From: a beta proteobacterium L13
GTDB lineage: Bacteria > Pseudomonadota > Gammaproteobacteria > Burkholderiales > Chromobacteriaceae
DNA: 64,000 nt
Assembly: GCA_000335715.1 (NCBI GenBank)
Contig: AMYZ01000001.1
Span: forward strand, 1 to 64,000
Direction: 5' to 3'
Shown here: positions 28,845 through 39,410 of the stretch, in pieces
How positions within the stretch are numbered: position 1 is the first letter of the stretch
Layout of the letters: each line of letters starts with the position of its first letter
The notes under the pieces: model-generated
Told to the model about the DNA's origin: nothing
The model's input: only the letters and a program-made list of their open reading frames with translations
Database searches by the model: none
Made by a program: the position numbers and the translations under genes

Positions 28845-29611
28845 GCGGCTTCCTGGTGGTGATTCCGGCACGGCTGTCGTCCAGCCGCTTGCCGGAAAAG
28901 CCGCTGGCCGATATCGGCGGTAAACCGATGGTGGTACGTGTGGCCGAGCGCGCTGCACAGTCTGCCGCCAGCCGCGTGATCGTGGCCACCGACCACCCGC
29001 GCATTGTGGACGCCTGCCGCGCGCACGGCGTGGAGGTGGTGCTGACCCGTGCCGACCACCCCAGCGGCACCGACCGTCTGGCCGAAGTGGCCAGCCTGCT
29101 GGCGCTGCCGGACGATGCGGTCGTGGTCAATGTACAGGGCGACGAGCCGCTGATCGACCCGGCGCTGATCGACGCGCTGGCCGCACAAATGCAGGATGGC
29201 GCGCTGCCTATGGCGACGCTGGCGCACGCCATCCATAGCGCAGAAGACATGTTCAACCCGAACGTGGTGAAGGTCGTGCTAAACAAACAGGGGCGGGCGC
29301 TGTATTTCAGCCGCGCTGCCATCCCGTTTGCCCGCGACGCCTTCGCAGCCGACCGCAGCACCCTGCCGGCCGGCTTGCCGGTGTACCGCCACATCGGCAT
29401 GTATGCCTACCGTGCCAGCCTGCTGCATACCTACAGCCAGCTGGCCCCCGCGCCGCTAGAGCAGTTCGAGGCGCTGGAGCAGCTACGCATGCTGTGGCAC
29501 GGTTTTGACATTGCGGTTGAATGTGTGGCCGATGCGCCGCCAGCCGGCGTGGATACGCCGGAAGACCTGGCCCGCGTACGAGCCATCGTTGCGGCCAACC
29601 TTTCCGAATAA
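28841..29611 (+). CDS. kdsB: 3-deoxy-manno-octulosonate cytidylyltransferase (CMP-KDO synthetase)
   Basis: A 256-residue nucleotidyltransferase with [20 protein letters not shown] at the N-terminus, [13 protein letters not shown] (near residue 95), and the later [12 protein letters not shown] block. It activates KDO with CTP for attachment to lipid A, matching lpxK in the same operon. ATGA overlap with the trm112-like gene. A copy of the dispersed 10-mer lies in its last codons (29590-29599). Confidence 0.95.
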   Translation: MSGFLVVIPARLSSSRLPEKPLADIGGKPMVVRVAERAAQSAASRVIVATDHPRIVDACRAHGVEVVLTRADHPSGTDRLAEVASLLALPDDAVVVNVQGDEPLIDPALIDALAAQMQDGALPMATLAHAIHSAEDMFNPNVVKVVLNKQGRALYFSRAAIPFARDAFAADRSTLPAGLPVYRHIGMYAYRASLLHTYSQLAPAPLEQFEALEQLRMLWHGFDIAVECVADAPPAGVDTPEDLARVRAIVAANLSE

Positions 29612-29636
29612 CACAACAAGTGAATGATGGGAGTAA

Positions 29637-30296
<660 letters not shown>

Positions 30297-30317
30297 TCCT
30301 GCGCGTGTTGCCATAAG

Positions 30318-30346
30318 AAAAGGCGGGGAGTTTCCCCGCCTTTTTT
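30318..30346 (+). terminator. Rho-independent terminator after adk
   Basis: A 12-bp perfect stem (AAAAGGCGGGGA with TCCCCGCCTTTT), loop GTT, and a six-T run. Confidence 0.93.
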
Positions 30347-30362
30347 CATGCCCGCTGTTTGC

Positions 30363-31964
30363 TTAGCGGTTTTCCAGCGGCCCCAGCAAGGGCGCTGGCA
30401 GGCGCCTGTCTTTCACTAGCTGCAGCAAGGCGTTGACCACATGCGGGTCGAACTGTGTATTGGCACGCCCGCTGATGTAGTCCAGCACCTCTTGCAGTGG
30501 CCAGGGCTCTTTATAAGGGCGTTTGTGCAGCAGGGCATCGAATACGTCCACTACCGCCACGATACGCGCCGATAGCGGAATGTCCTGCCCTTTGAGCTGG
30601 TGCGGGTAGCCGCTGCCGTCAAAGTACTCGTGGTGGCCGCCAGCAATATCGGCCCCCATGGACAGGTAGCTGATGCCCTCTACCATGGTGCTGGCCTTGC
30701 GCAGGATGTTGGCACCAATGGTGGCGTGTTGCTCCATGATGCGGCGCTCTTCCGGGTCCAGCCGGCCGGGCTTGAACAGGATATGGTCGGGTGTGCCAAC
30801 CTTGCCCACATCGTGCAGGATACTGGCCATGCCTATCATGTCCATGAAGCGTGGAGTGAGGTCTTGCTCGTAGACCCCCATGCACTGTAGCTCGGTGGCG
30901 ATGGCATCGCTGAGCAGCTGCACACGCAGTACGTGCTCGCCGGTATCGGTATCGCGGAATTCCGCCAGGTCGGCCAGCGCCACCACGGTGGCCTCTTGTG
31001 AGCTGATCAGCTGCGAGTACAGATACAGGTTGTCGTAGGCAGAGGAGATGCGCTGGCAGTACACCTCCAGCAGGCTACGCTCCACGTCTTCCAGCGGCCA
31101 GGGCGGCGAGAAGTGCACCACGAATTCACGCCCGTTCTGCGACGAGATATACAGGATGTCCAAAGGGTGGCGGTAGACGTTGCTTTTGCTGCCGAGGGCT
31201 TCTTTGATGGCGGTGTGCAATTCGGGGAATTGCTGGGCAATGGCGCTATCGTTCTTGTTCAACAGCGATTCGAATGCACCGGTGGCGGCCAGTACTTCCA
31301 GCTCCGGCCGGCCACCGTGATGGGTGTTTTCCATGCATAGCACGCCGTCGGTGCCCACATCCAGGATGGCGCTGATCTGCTTGAGTACCCCGGAGGCAAA
31401 CTCCTTGAGCGAACGTAGCCGGTACAGGTCGCTGGCACCCTCCAGTATTTTGGACAGGCCCTGGCGGTTTTTTTCGATGGCGACCAGGTTTTCATAGGCG
31501 CGCAGCGAGGCAATGACGGTGGTAAACAGCTTTTGCACCGTCAGTTCGGTTTTGGTTTTGTAGTCGTTGATATCGTAATTGAGGATGACTTCCTGCTCGG
31601 GTGCCTGGCCAGGCTGGCCGGTACGCAGCACGATACGCGATACGGTATTGCCCAGCTCATTGCGGATGCGCTCTACCAGGCGCAGGCCGGCATCGTCGGT
31701 TTCCATCACCACGTCCAGCAGGATCAGGGCAATGTCGGGCTGCTGTTGCAGGATGCGGTAGCCTTCTGCCGCGCTGTAGGCACTCAATAGCGCCAGCGGG
31801 CGCTCTTTGTAGCGCAGGTCCTTGATGGCTAGCCGGGTGGCGCTGTGTACGTCTTTTTCATCATCGATGATCAGTACATTCCAGGGCCGGCGCAGCGGGG
31901 TGTCCGGTTGCGGTGTGTCCTGGTCGTCCAGCAGCCAGTCGTTGTTGTCGGTGAGCTCGCTCAT
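30363..31964 (-). CDS. Response regulator with DUF3369 and HD-GYP phosphodiesterase domain
   Basis: A 533-residue protein in three parts. Residues 30-155 are a receiver domain (IIDDEKDVHSAT; phosphoacceptor Asp in LILLDVVMETDD). Residues 170-320 match the GAF-like DUF3369 region. Residues 340-520 are an HD-GYP domain with HDVGKVGTPD and HHEYFDGSGYP, so the metal ligands and the GYP motif are intact. It should hydrolyse cyclic-di-GMP under control of the histidine kinase encoded 9 nt upstream. AAGGAA precedes the ATG. Confidence 0.92.
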   Translation of the reverse strand: MSELTDNNDWLLDDQDTPQPDTPLRRPWNVLIIDDEKDVHSATRLAIKDLRYKERPLALLSAYSAAEGYRILQQQPDIALILLDVVMETDDAGLRLVERIRNELGNTVSRIVLRTGQPGQAPEQEVILNYDINDYKTKTELTVQKLFTTVIASLRAYENLVAIEKNRQGLSKILEGASDLYRLRSLKEFASGVLKQISAILDVGTDGVLCMENTHHGGRPELEVLAATGAFESLLNKNDSAIAQQFPELHTAIKEALGSKSNVYRHPLDILYISSQNGREFVVHFSPPWPLEDVERSLLEVYCQRISSAYDNLYLYSQLISSQEATVVALADLAEFRDTDTGEHVLRVQLLSDAIATELQCMGVYEQDLTPRFMDMIGMASILHDVGKVGTPDHILFKPGRLDPEERRIMEQHATIGANILRKASTMVEGISYLSMGADIAGGHHEYFDGSGYPHQLKGQDIPLSARIVAVVDVFDALLHKRPYKEPWPLQEVLDYISGRANTQFDPHVVNALLQLVKDRRLPAPLLGPLENR

Positions 31965-31973
31965 ACTGGTTCC

Positions 31974-33503
31974 TTACGCTTGTTGTTCTGGTGCCACGCA
32001 GGGCAGGGTCAATGTAAAGCGGGTCCCCTCACCCACCATGCTATCCACATTGATATTGCCCCCCAGGCGTTTGAAGACGATGTTGAATACGATGTGCAAC
32101 CCCAAGCCACTGCCGCCATTGCCACGCTTGGTGGTAAAGAAAGGCTCGAAGATGCGCTCCAGGTTTTCCCTGGGTATCCCGTTGCCATCGTCGCTGACCA
32201 CAAGCCGCACTTTTTGTGATGACATGGCGTCGGCTTTTATCAGGATAGTGCCTTCCTGTTCTTCATCATAGGCATGCAGCAAGGCATTCATCACCAAGTT
32301 TGTCACCACCTGGGACAGTGCACCGGGGTAGCTGTCCATGTCCAGCCCTGCCGGGCAGTCGATTTCCACCTGTGTGTGGGTACGGCGCAGTTTGGGCCGC
32401 AGGCTGGTAATGACCTCGTGCAGGTACTCGTTCAGGTCGAAGGTGCGGCGCGCTTCGCTGGTCTGGTCTACGGCCACTTGCTTGAAGCTGTGAATCAGGT
32501 TGGCCGCACGTTCGGCATTGCTCAGAATCAGTGCCGAAGATTCTTCGGCGGTATGCAGGTAGTCCTGCAGCTCGCTTTTCTTGATTTGCCCGCTGGAAAA
32601 CTGGCTGACGATTTGCTGGGTAGAGAGCGACAAATGCGAGGCCGCCGTCAGGGTAATGCCCACCGGGGTGTTGATTTCATGTGCCACGCCGGCCACCAGC
32701 CCGCCCAGGGAGGCCAGTTTCTCGGTGCGGATCAGCGTGTCCTGGGTTTCGACCAGCTGCTGGTAGGCACCTTCGGCGCGTTCTTTTTCTTCCAGCGCGT
32801 AGGATTCGGCGTCACGGCGACGTTCCAGCTCGTTGCTCACTTTCTGGGTAATGGCGTTAACGCCATGCACCAGCTCGGAAAATTCGGAAAACCGCGCCTC
32901 GGGCAGCAAGATGCTTTCGTTGCTTTCCAGTTGTGATGCGCGCAGCAGCGCCGCGTGCAGTTCCTTGATGGGGGAGAACACATAGCTGCGCAGCAACAGA
33001 ACCAGAATGATGGACAGGCTTACCGCTACCAGTAATGCCTGCATGCCCAGGCGCAATAGTTCGCTTTCCAGGCGGTTATTGATGCGCGCGCGCGACAGGT
33101 AAACGGTAATCGAGCCCAGGTTGTCGCGCTGCTGGTAGAGCACGGGCAGCACCAAGGTTTCGTCGCTCTTGAGCTGCTCGTCTTTTTTCAGGTTCACCAC
33201 GCGGCCATCGGGCATGTTCTGGCGGCCAAGGTAAAGGCCCGCGTCTCCTTCTACCCGCATGCCCAACACGGCCATGGATTCCAGTTCGGCATCCAGGGTG
33301 AGGCGGATGAACTCGTCGTCCAGCTGCCACACACCGTGCGGCAGCGACAGGGCCAGCCGCTGTTTCAGGCCGTCTTTCAGTGCCAGATAGTCCTGCTCCT
33401 CTTGCGCCTGAGTACTGCGATAGGATGCCAAGCCGGTTGCGCCCAGCACCAGCAGCAGGGCAAACAGGATCCAGATCAGCAGTCTTGCCTTGATGCTATG
33501 CAT
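31974..33503 (-). CDS. Membrane sensor histidine kinase
   Basis: A 509-residue kinase: transmembrane helices near residues 5-27 and 155-180 flank a periplasmic sensor domain of about 125 residues, followed by a linker/coiled coil, the H-box GLVAGVAHEINTPVG (His near residue 265), the N-box NLVMNALLHAYDEE, and G-boxes DDGNGIP and GGSGLGLHI. GGAAGG precedes the ATG. It is the first gene of a two-gene unit with the HD-GYP response regulator, its likely partner. The signal is unknown. Confidence 0.92.
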   Translation of the reverse strand: MHSIKARLLIWILFALLLVLGATGLASYRSTQAQEEQDYLALKDGLKQRLALSLPHGVWQLDDEFIRLTLDAELESMAVLGMRVEGDAGLYLGRQNMPDGRVVNLKKDEQLKSDETLVLPVLYQQRDNLGSITVYLSRARINNRLESELLRLGMQALLVAVSLSIILVLLLRSYVFSPIKELHAALLRASQLESNESILLPEARFSEFSELVHGVNAITQKVSNELERRRDAESYALEEKERAEGAYQQLVETQDTLIRTEKLASLGGLVAGVAHEINTPVGITLTAASHLSLSTQQIVSQFSSGQIKKSELQDYLHTAEESSALILSNAERAANLIHSFKQVAVDQTSEARRTFDLNEYLHEVITSLRPKLRRTHTQVEIDCPAGLDMDSYPGALSQVVTNLVMNALLHAYDEEQEGTILIKADAMSSQKVRLVVSDDGNGIPRENLERIFEPFFTTKRGNGGSGLGLHIVFNIVFKRLGGNINVDSMVGEGTRFTLTLPCVAPEQQA

Positions 33504-33640
33504 GGCAGCCTTCCATTCATCAGGGGTCTATTTCATATTACGCCACGCTTTTATAGCTTTTATGCAGAATTAAGCTGGGCAGGCCAAGAGTTCGTGATGG
33601 CGTGTCCAAAATGCTGCAATGGCAATGCGGCCAACATGGT

Positions 33641-33669
33641 ATTGAAATTGCCGCTGGCGGCCTTATTTA
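33641..33669 (+). promoter_or_regulatory. Possible heat-shock (sigma-32-like) promoter of htpG
   Basis: ATTGAAA (33641-33647) is followed after 13 nt by CCTTATTTA, resembling the CTTGAAA-N13-CCCCATNTA consensus. It is about 35 nt ahead of the htpG start. The -10 half is a weak match. Confidence 0.4.
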
Positions 33670-33703
33670 ATGCCTACCGTTGTTAACCTCACAGATAGAC
33701 ACT

Positions 33704-35608
33704 ATGAGCGCACAGAAAGAAACCCTGGGTTTTCAGACCGAAGTCAAACAGCTTTTGAAGCTGATGATCCACTCCCTGTACTCCAACAAGGAGATCTTCC
33801 TGCGTGAGCTGGTTTCCAACGCCAGCGATGCGGCCGACAAGCTGCGTTTCGAGGGCCTGAACAATGCGGCCCTGTTCGAGAACGACCCCGATCTGAAAAT
33901 CCGCATCGCGGTAGACAGCGATGCCAAGACCATCACCATTACCGACAACGGCATCGGCATGAGCCGTGACGAAGTGATCGCCAACATTGGTACCATCGCC
34001 AAGTCGGGTACCAAGGCCTTCTTCGAGCAGCTGTCCGGCGACGCGAAAAAAGACGCCAACCTGATCGGCCAGTTCGGCGTGGGCTTTTACTCCGCCTTTA
34101 TTGTGGCCGACAAAGTCTCGCTGACCACCCGCCGCGCCGGTGCCGCCGCCAGCGAAGGCGTGCGCTGGGAGTCGGCCGGCGAGGGCGACTTTACCCTGGA
34201 GCAAGTGGAAAAAGCCGCGCGTGGTACCGAGATCGTATTGCACCTGAAAGAGGGCAACGAAGAGTTCCTCAACGACTGGTCGCTCAAGCGCATCGTGCGT
34301 ACCTATTCTGACCACATCTCGATTCCTATCGAGATGAAAAAGGGCAACAGCTACGGCGAAAACGGCGAAGTCATCGTCAGCGATGACTTTGAAACCGTGA
34401 ACGAAGCCTCCGCACTGTGGGCGCGCAGCAAGAACGACATTACCGAAGAGCAGTACAAAGAGTTCTACAAGCACGTTGCCCACGACTTCACCGACCCGCT
34501 GGCCTGGAGCCACGCCCGCGTCGAAGGCCGCCAGGAGTACACCGAGCTGCTGTACATCCCGTCGCGCGCCCCGTTCGACATGTGGGACCGCGACCGCAAG
34601 CAGGGCGTGAAGCTGTACGTGCGCCGCGTGTTCATCATGGAAGACAGCAACAAGCTGATGCCGCAGTACCTGCGCTTCGTGCGTGGCGTGATCGACAGCA
34701 ACGACCTGCCGCTGAACGTATCGCGTGAAATCCTGCAGGAATCCAAAGACATCGACGCCATCCGCGCTGGCTGCGTGAAGAAAGTGCTGGGCCTGCTGGA
34801 CGACCTGGCGGCTAACCAGCCAGAGAAATACGCTGACTTCTGGAAAGAATTCGGCCAGGTGCTGAAAGAAGGCGTGGGTGAAGACTTTGGCAACAAAGAC
34901 CGCATCGCCAAGCTGCTGCGCTTTGTGTCCACCGCGAGCGAAGGCGACGTACCTGCCGTATCGCTGGCTGACTACGTTGGCCGCATGAAGGAAGGTCAGG
35001 ACAAGATCTACTTCATCACCGCCGACACCCTGTCTGCTGCGCGCAATAGCCCGCATCTGGAGGTGTTCAAGAAGAAGGGCGTGGAAGTGCTGCTGCTGAC
35101 CGACCGCGTGGACGAGTGGGTCACCGGCTCGCTGACCGAGTTCGACGGCAAGAAGCTGCAATCGGTGGCCAAAGGCGCGCTGGACCTGGGCGCACTGGAA
35201 GACGACGCCGACAAAGAAGCGCAGAAGCAAGTGGAAGAAGCCGCCAAGCCGGTAGTGGAGCTGGTACAGAAAGCGCTGGGTCAGCGCGTGAAGGACGTGC
35301 GCGCCACCGCCCGCCTGACCGACAGCCCGGCCTGCCTGGTGGTAGGCGAGCAGGACATGAGCGCCCACCTGGAGCGCATGCTGAAAGCCGCCGGCCAGCC
35401 GGTACCGGAAGGCGCCAAGCCCACGCTGGAAATCAACCCCGAGCACGTGCTGGTAAAACGCCTGGCTAGCGAGTCTGACGACGGCCGTCGTGAAGACCTG
35501 GCCAATGTGCTGTACGACCAGGCGCTGCTGGCCGAAGGCGGCAAGCTGGAAGACCCGGCCGCATTCGTGAAGCGCATCAACAAACTGATGCTGGAGTTGT
35601 CCGCCTGA
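33704..35608 (+). CDS. htpG: Chaperone HtpG (bacterial Hsp90)
   Basis: A 634-residue Hsp90 with the N-terminal ATPase motifs [25 protein letters not shown] and [11 protein letters not shown], the middle-domain [10 protein letters not shown], and the C-terminal dimerisation domain. Length matches E. coli HtpG (624). The start [18 protein letters not shown] at 33704 is set by family alignment; the frame continues eight codons upstream. No strong ribosome binding site is visible. It is a monocistronic unit with a terminator behind it. Confidence 0.97.
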   Translation: MSAQKETLGFQTEVKQLLKLMIHSLYSNKEIFLRELVSNASDAADKLRFEGLNNAALFENDPDLKIRIAVDSDAKTITITDNGIGMSRDEVIANIGTIAKSGTKAFFEQLSGDAKKDANLIGQFGVGFYSAFIVADKVSLTTRRAGAAASEGVRWESAGEGDFTLEQVEKAARGTEIVLHLKEGNEEFLNDWSLKRIVRTYSDHISIPIEMKKGNSYGENGEVIVSDDFETVNEASALWARSKNDITEEQYKEFYKHVAHDFTDPLAWSHARVEGRQEYTELLYIPSRAPFDMWDRDRKQGVKLYVRRVFIMEDSNKLMPQYLRFVRGVIDSNDLPLNVSREILQESKDIDAIRAGCVKKVLGLLDDLAANQPEKYADFWKEFGQVLKEGVGEDFGNKDRIAKLLRFVSTASEGDVPAVSLADYVGRMKEGQDKIYFITADTLSAARNSPHLEVFKKKGVEVLLLTDRVDEWVTGSLTEFDGKKLQSVAKGALDLGALEDDADKEAQKQVEEAAKPVVELVQKALGQRVKDVRATARLTDSPACLVVGEQDMSAHLERMLKAAGQPVPEGAKPTLEINPEHVLVKRLASESDDGRREDLANVLYDQALLAEGGKLEDPAAFVKRINKLMLELSA

Positions 35609-35625
35609 GCGTAATAATTGGCCGC

Positions 35626-35650
35626 AAGCCGCCCGTTTGGGCGGCTTTTT
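35626..35650 (+). terminator. Rho-independent terminator after htpG
   Basis: AAGCCGCCC pairs with GGGCGGCTT around GTTT, followed by TTTGTTTTTT. A near-copy of the dispersed repeat (ATTGGCCGCA) runs into the left arm at 35617-35626. Confidence 0.9.
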
Positions 35651-35763
35651 GTTTTTTGGGGTGGCAAACGTACAGGCCTCAGCTACCGGTACCGGCTGTG
35701 TTTGATGGTTTTTGTGGTGGTTTTCGTGGCCAAAGCCTGCTGTGCTTTGGTACTGTTACGGCC

Positions 35764-36357
35764 ATGAAAATTACCCGCCATCTCCCCAAAGACGAAATCA
35801 AGGCGCTGCCGCCGTTTGCCGGTTTGACGCTATCGCAGATCACCCTGGTGCAAGACGAAGCTGGCCTCTTGGCCGCCGTTGCGGCCCTGCAGGCGCACGA
35901 CGTACTGGGTTTTGATACCGAGTCGCGGCCAACCTTCCATAAGGGCCAGAAGCCTACCGGGCCGCATCTGGTGCAGCTGGCCAGCGCCGACCATGGCTGG
36001 CTGTTCCCGCTGGGCGAAGGCCCGATGCCGGCACCGTTGGCCGCACTGCTGTCGCGCCCCGGCCTGACGCTGGCAGGCTTTGACCTGAGCTCGGACCGTG
36101 CCCACCTGAAAAACCGCTTTGGCGTGACCGACCTGAACCTGCTGGACCTGGGCAATCTGTTCCAGTGCGAGGACAAGCGCCTGACCATTGGCGCGGTGCA
36201 GGCGGTGGCCCAGCTGTTTGGCCAGTACTTTCGCAAGTCCAAAAAACAGTCCACGTCCAACTGGTCGTTGCGCGCGCTATCCGAGGCGCAGCAGCTGTAC
36301 GCGGCCAACGATGCCTGGGTGGCCTGGCGCGTGTGGCAGGCGCTACAGGGTACTTGA
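35764..36357 (+). CDS. 3'-5' exonuclease, DEDDy (RNase D-like) family
   Basis: A 197-residue protein with the DEDD exonuclease pattern: DTESRPTF (near residue 52), FDLSSDRAHLKNRFG near residue 105, and the C-terminal YAANDAW with the Tyr of the DEDDy subclass. It has the isolated exonuclease domain only, without the HRDC domains of RNase D, and its substrate (DNA or RNA) is not evident. Start at the ATG 35764, before which alignment breaks down. Confidence 0.85.
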   Translation: MKITRHLPKDEIKALPPFAGLTLSQITLVQDEAGLLAAVAALQAHDVLGFDTESRPTFHKGQKPTGPHLVQLASADHGWLFPLGEGPMPAPLAALLSRPGLTLAGFDLSSDRAHLKNRFGVTDLNLLDLGNLFQCEDKRLTIGAVQAVAQLFGQYFRKSKKQSTSNWSLRALSEAQQLYAANDAWVAWRVWQALQGT

Positions 36358-36433
36358 CCTGCCGTCATGCTGTGTTAGTCTGCCCGTCCCGCGCGTGGCG
36401 CGGGCTTGATCCCTGATTTTCCTGAGTATTTTC

Positions 36434-37828
36434 ATGCTGTTTGAGCAAGCTTGCGCCATTGTGGATCTGGAAACCACCGGTGGCCATATCACCCGCGACC
36501 GCGTCACCGAAGTGGGCGTTATCCTGGTGGATGGCGAACACGTAGAGCGTTTCGACTTTCTGGTGAACCCCGGGCAGACCATTCCTGCTTTCATCGAACA
36601 GATGACCGGCATCAGCAACGACATGGTGGCCAGCGCGCCGCCGTTTGCCGACATCGCCCCGGCGCTGCTGGAAAAGCTCCAGGGCAGGCTGTTCATTGCG
36701 CATAACGTACGCTTTGACTACGGCTTTCTGAAGAACGAATTCAAGCGGGTAGGCCTGAGCTTTCGCAGCGACGTGCTGTGCACCGTCAAACTGTCGCGCC
36801 GCCTCTACCCGCAGCACTACAAGCACAACCTGGACAGCATCATTGCCCGCCACGGCATTGTGTTGGCCGAGCGCCACCGTGCGCTGGCCGACGCCGAGGC
36901 GGTGTACCAGTTTCTGCGCCAGACCACGGCCAGCCAGGGCCAGAGCGTGGTGGAAGACGCCGCGCGCGAGCTGATGGCGCTGCCATCGGTGCCGCCGGGG
37001 CTGGACCCTGACGTGGTGGACAATCTGCCGGATGTGCCGGGCGTCTACCTGTTTTTCGATGAGAAACGCCTGCCGCTGTACGTGGGCAAGAGCGTCAACC
37101 TGCGCACGCGCGTGCTGTCGCACTTCAGCGGTGACCATCGCCAGCACAAGGAAATGCGCATCAGCCAGGAAATCCGCCACGTGGAGTGGGTGGAAACCAT
37201 CGGCGAATTCGGCGCGCTGCTGCTGGAGCTGCAGCTGATCAAAGACAAAAAGCCGCTGCACAACCAGCGTGGCCGGCTGGAGCAAGAGCTGTGTACCTTG
37301 CAGCTGGCCGAAGGGGCGGATGGCTTTCTGCTGCCGCGCATCGTGTACGCACGCGATGTGGACTTTTCCCGCCTGGATGCCATCTATGGTTTGTTCCGCA
37401 CGCAGAAAGAGGCCAAAAAGGCGCTGGGCGAGCTGTGCGAAGCCAACGGCCTGTGCCAGACCTGTCTGCAGCTGGAAAAGCGTGGTGCGCGCAAGGGCGC
37501 CTGCTTTGCCTACCAGATCGGCCGCTGCAAAGGCGCGTGTATCGGGCGCGAGGATGCGGCCAACCACAATATCCGCCTGCTGCACGCGCTGGGTAAGGTC
37601 AAACTGAAAAGCTGGCCCTACGCGGGCATGATTGCGGTGCGCGAAACCGACCCGGTGAGTGGCGAGTGGGAAGAGCATCTGTTCGAGCGCTGGTGCTATC
37701 TTGGTAGCCGCCGTAGCGAACAGGCTGCCCCGCAGGGGACGCCGCGCTTTGATGTGGATACCTACAAACTGCTGGCGGCGTTCATCAAGAAGCCCATGGA
37801 GAACACCGAGCTGCGCGAGCTGGCTTGA
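36434..37828 (+). CDS. Fusion of DEDDh exonuclease (epsilon-like) with UvrC-like GIY-YIG nuclease (Cho-like)
   Basis: A 464-residue two-domain nuclease. Residues 1-165 are a DnaQ-type exonuclease (AIVDLETTGG, IAHNVRFDYGFLKNE, HRALADAEAVY). Residues 195-285 are a GIY-YIG domain (VPGVYLFFDEKRLPLYVGKS), and the rest is UvrC/Cho-like with a Cys cluster (CQTC...CFAYQIGRCKGAC), probably for metal binding. Such fusions are known in proteobacteria and actinobacteria and are thought to take part in DNA repair. The single gene ends at a shared bidirectional terminator. Confidence 0.9.
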   Translation: MLFEQACAIVDLETTGGHITRDRVTEVGVILVDGEHVERFDFLVNPGQTIPAFIEQMTGISNDMVASAPPFADIAPALLEKLQGRLFIAHNVRFDYGFLKNEFKRVGLSFRSDVLCTVKLSRRLYPQHYKHNLDSIIARHGIVLAERHRALADAEAVYQFLRQTTASQGQSVVEDAARELMALPSVPPGLDPDVVDNLPDVPGVYLFFDEKRLPLYVGKSVNLRTRVLSHFSGDHRQHKEMRISQEIRHVEWVETIGEFGALLLELQLIKDKKPLHNQRGRLEQELCTLQLAEGADGFLLPRIVYARDVDFSRLDAIYGLFRTQKEAKKALGELCEANGLCQTCLQLEKRGARKGACFAYQIGRCKGACIGREDAANHNIRLLHALGKVKLKSWPYAGMIAVRETDPVSGEWEEHLFERWCYLGSRRSEQAAPQGTPRFDVDTYKLLAAFIKKPMENTELRELA

Positions 37829-37849
37829 GCTGGCCGGCAGTAGCAAGAC

Positions 37850-37873
37850 AAACGCCACCGTGAGGTGGCGTTT
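37850..37873. terminator. Bidirectional terminator between convergent genes
   Basis: AAACGCCACC pairs with GGTGGCGTTT around GTGA, with a T run on the plus side and a usable U-run on the minus side; it serves the exonuclease fusion gene and the flagellar stator gene. Confidence 0.85.
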
Positions 37874-37896
37874 TGCATGGGCTGGGGCTGTGGCGC

Positions 37897-38646
37897 TTAG
37901 TCGTTGATGCTGGCCAGGCTGCGCAGGCGAGCTTCGATCAGGCGCGGGTTTTCGCCATTGGCAATGGCTACGATGCCTTCCATCACCAGCTCTTTGGCCG
38001 TGCTTTCCAGGCGGATCAGGTGCTTGAGTTTGGTTGCCATCGGCAGGAACAGCAGGTTGGCCGCACCTACGCCGTACACGGTAGCGACAAAAGCCACGGC
38101 AATGCCGCCGCCCAGCTTGGACGGGTCGGACAGGTTTTCCATCACGTGGATCAGGCCCAGCACCGCGCCCAGAATACCCATGGTGGGAGAGTAGCCACCT
38201 GCGGATTCCCAGATTTTGGCGGCCTGCTTGCGGCCATGCTCGTGGCTGTCGATTTCGGTTTCCAGTACTTCGCGTATGCTCTGCGGCTCGCCACCATCCA
38301 CCAGCATCTGCAGGGCTTTCTTGTTGAACGGGTCTTTCTGGCTGTTGACGAAGCTTTCCAGCGCCAGCAGGCCGCCACGGCGGCTGGTCTGGCTCCAGTT
38401 GACGATCTCGCGGATCTGCTTGTCGTATTCGAACGGTGGCGGGCTGAACACCCAGCGCACCATGCGCAGGCCGGTAACAAACTGCTTGGGCGTGCTTTGC
38501 AGCATGACGGCACTGGCGGTACCGCCGATCACGATAAGAAATGCCGTGAGCTGCAGCAGGGACCCAAGGTGGCCGCCTTCGAGTGCCTGGCCTGCCAGGA
38601 TGGCGGTGAGCCCGCCCAGCACGGCAACAATACTGATCTTGTCCAA
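37897..38646 (-). CDS. motC: Flagellar motor stator protein (MotA/MotC/PomA type)
   Basis: A 249-residue protein with four hydrophobic segments and the MotA/PomA motifs LEGGHLGSLLQ near the N-terminus, the cytoplasmic loop with conserved charged residues, and GGYSPTMGILGAVLGLIHVM. It resembles the MotC/PomA branch of Pseudomonas and Vibrio. No motB/motD gene follows in this window, so its partner is elsewhere. The start is TTG (38644-38646); no in-frame ATG sits near the expected N-terminus. It is the last gene of the flagellar unit, 19 nt after fliA. Confidence 0.88.
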   Translation of the reverse strand: MDKISIVAVLGGLTAILAGQALEGGHLGSLLQLTAFLIVIGGTASAVMLQSTPKQFVTGLRMVRWVFSPPPFEYDKQIREIVNWSQTSRRGGLLALESFVNSQKDPFNKKALQMLVDGGEPQSIREVLETEIDSHEHGRKQAAKIWESAGGYSPTMGILGAVLGLIHVMENLSDPSKLGGGIAVAFVATVYGVGAANLLFLPMATKLKHLIRLESTAKELVMEGIVAIANGENPRLIEARLRSLASIND

Positions 38647-38665
38647 GATTGGCTTTCGTTAAGGT

Positions 38666-39409
38666 TCAGGTCCACTCGCGCAGGCGGCTGCGCAAGCGGG
38701 TGATGGCCTGGCTGTGCAGCTGGCATACGCGGGATTCGGATACGCCCAGCACAGCACCGATTTCTTTCAGGTTCAGCTCCTGTTCGTAATACAGGCTCAT
38801 CACCAGCTGGTCGCGCTCCGGCAGTAGCTGGATGGCGTCGACCAGCGCACTGCGAAAGGCATCGTCACTGAGCACGGCCGACGGTTCGATGCCGTTTTCG
38901 TCGGCAATATTGTCGATGCCGTGCGTGGCATTGCCTTCGTCGTCCTGAAAGTCTTCAAAATGCACCACGCCAATGCCGCGACATTCGCCCAGCATGGTCT
39001 GGTATTCGTCCAGTGGCAGCTGCATGAAGTCGGCGATTTCGCTTTCGATGGGCGAGCGCCCCAGCTGCTGCTCCAGCTTGTGGATGGCGTCTTCGATCTG
39101 CCGGCTGTTACGGCGCGTCTGGCGCGGCATCCAGTCCTCGCGGCGCAGCTCGTCCAGCATGGCACCGCGGATACGCTGGCTGGCAAAGGTTTCAAACTGC
39201 ACACCCTGAGCCGGGTCGAACTGCTTGGCCGCTTCCATCAGGCCGATCACGCCGACCTGGATCAGGTCATTGATATCCACACTGGCCGGCAGGCGGGCGA
39301 TCAGCATGCTGGCCAGCTTTTTGACCAGTGGGGTGTATTGCTCGATCTGTATGGCCGGGCGATTATCCGCCACCTGGGCGTAGGCCCGCATTTTGTGGTG
39401 AGCTGCCAT
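38666..39409 (-). CDS. fliA: RNA polymerase sigma factor for flagellar operons (sigma-28)
   Basis: A 247-residue sigma-70 family protein lacking region 1. Region 2 has DLIQVGVIGLMEAAKQFD and FETFASQRIRGAMLDELR; region 4 has LNLKEIGAVLGVSESRVCQL. Size and the order of genes around it match FliA, which transcribes late flagellar genes. It starts 1 nt after the flhG-like stop. Confidence 0.95.
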   Translation of the reverse strand: MAAHHKMRAYAQVADNRPAIQIEQYTPLVKKLASMLIARLPASVDINDLIQVGVIGLMEAAKQFDPAQGVQFETFASQRIRGAMLDELRREDWMPRQTRRNSRQIEDAIHKLEQQLGRSPIESEIADFMQLPLDEYQTMLGECRGIGVVHFEDFQDDEGNATHGIDNIADENGIEPSAVLSDDAFRSALVDAIQLLPERDQLVMSLYYEQELNLKEIGAVLGVSESRVCQLHSQAITRLRSRLREWT

Positions 39410-39410
39410 G

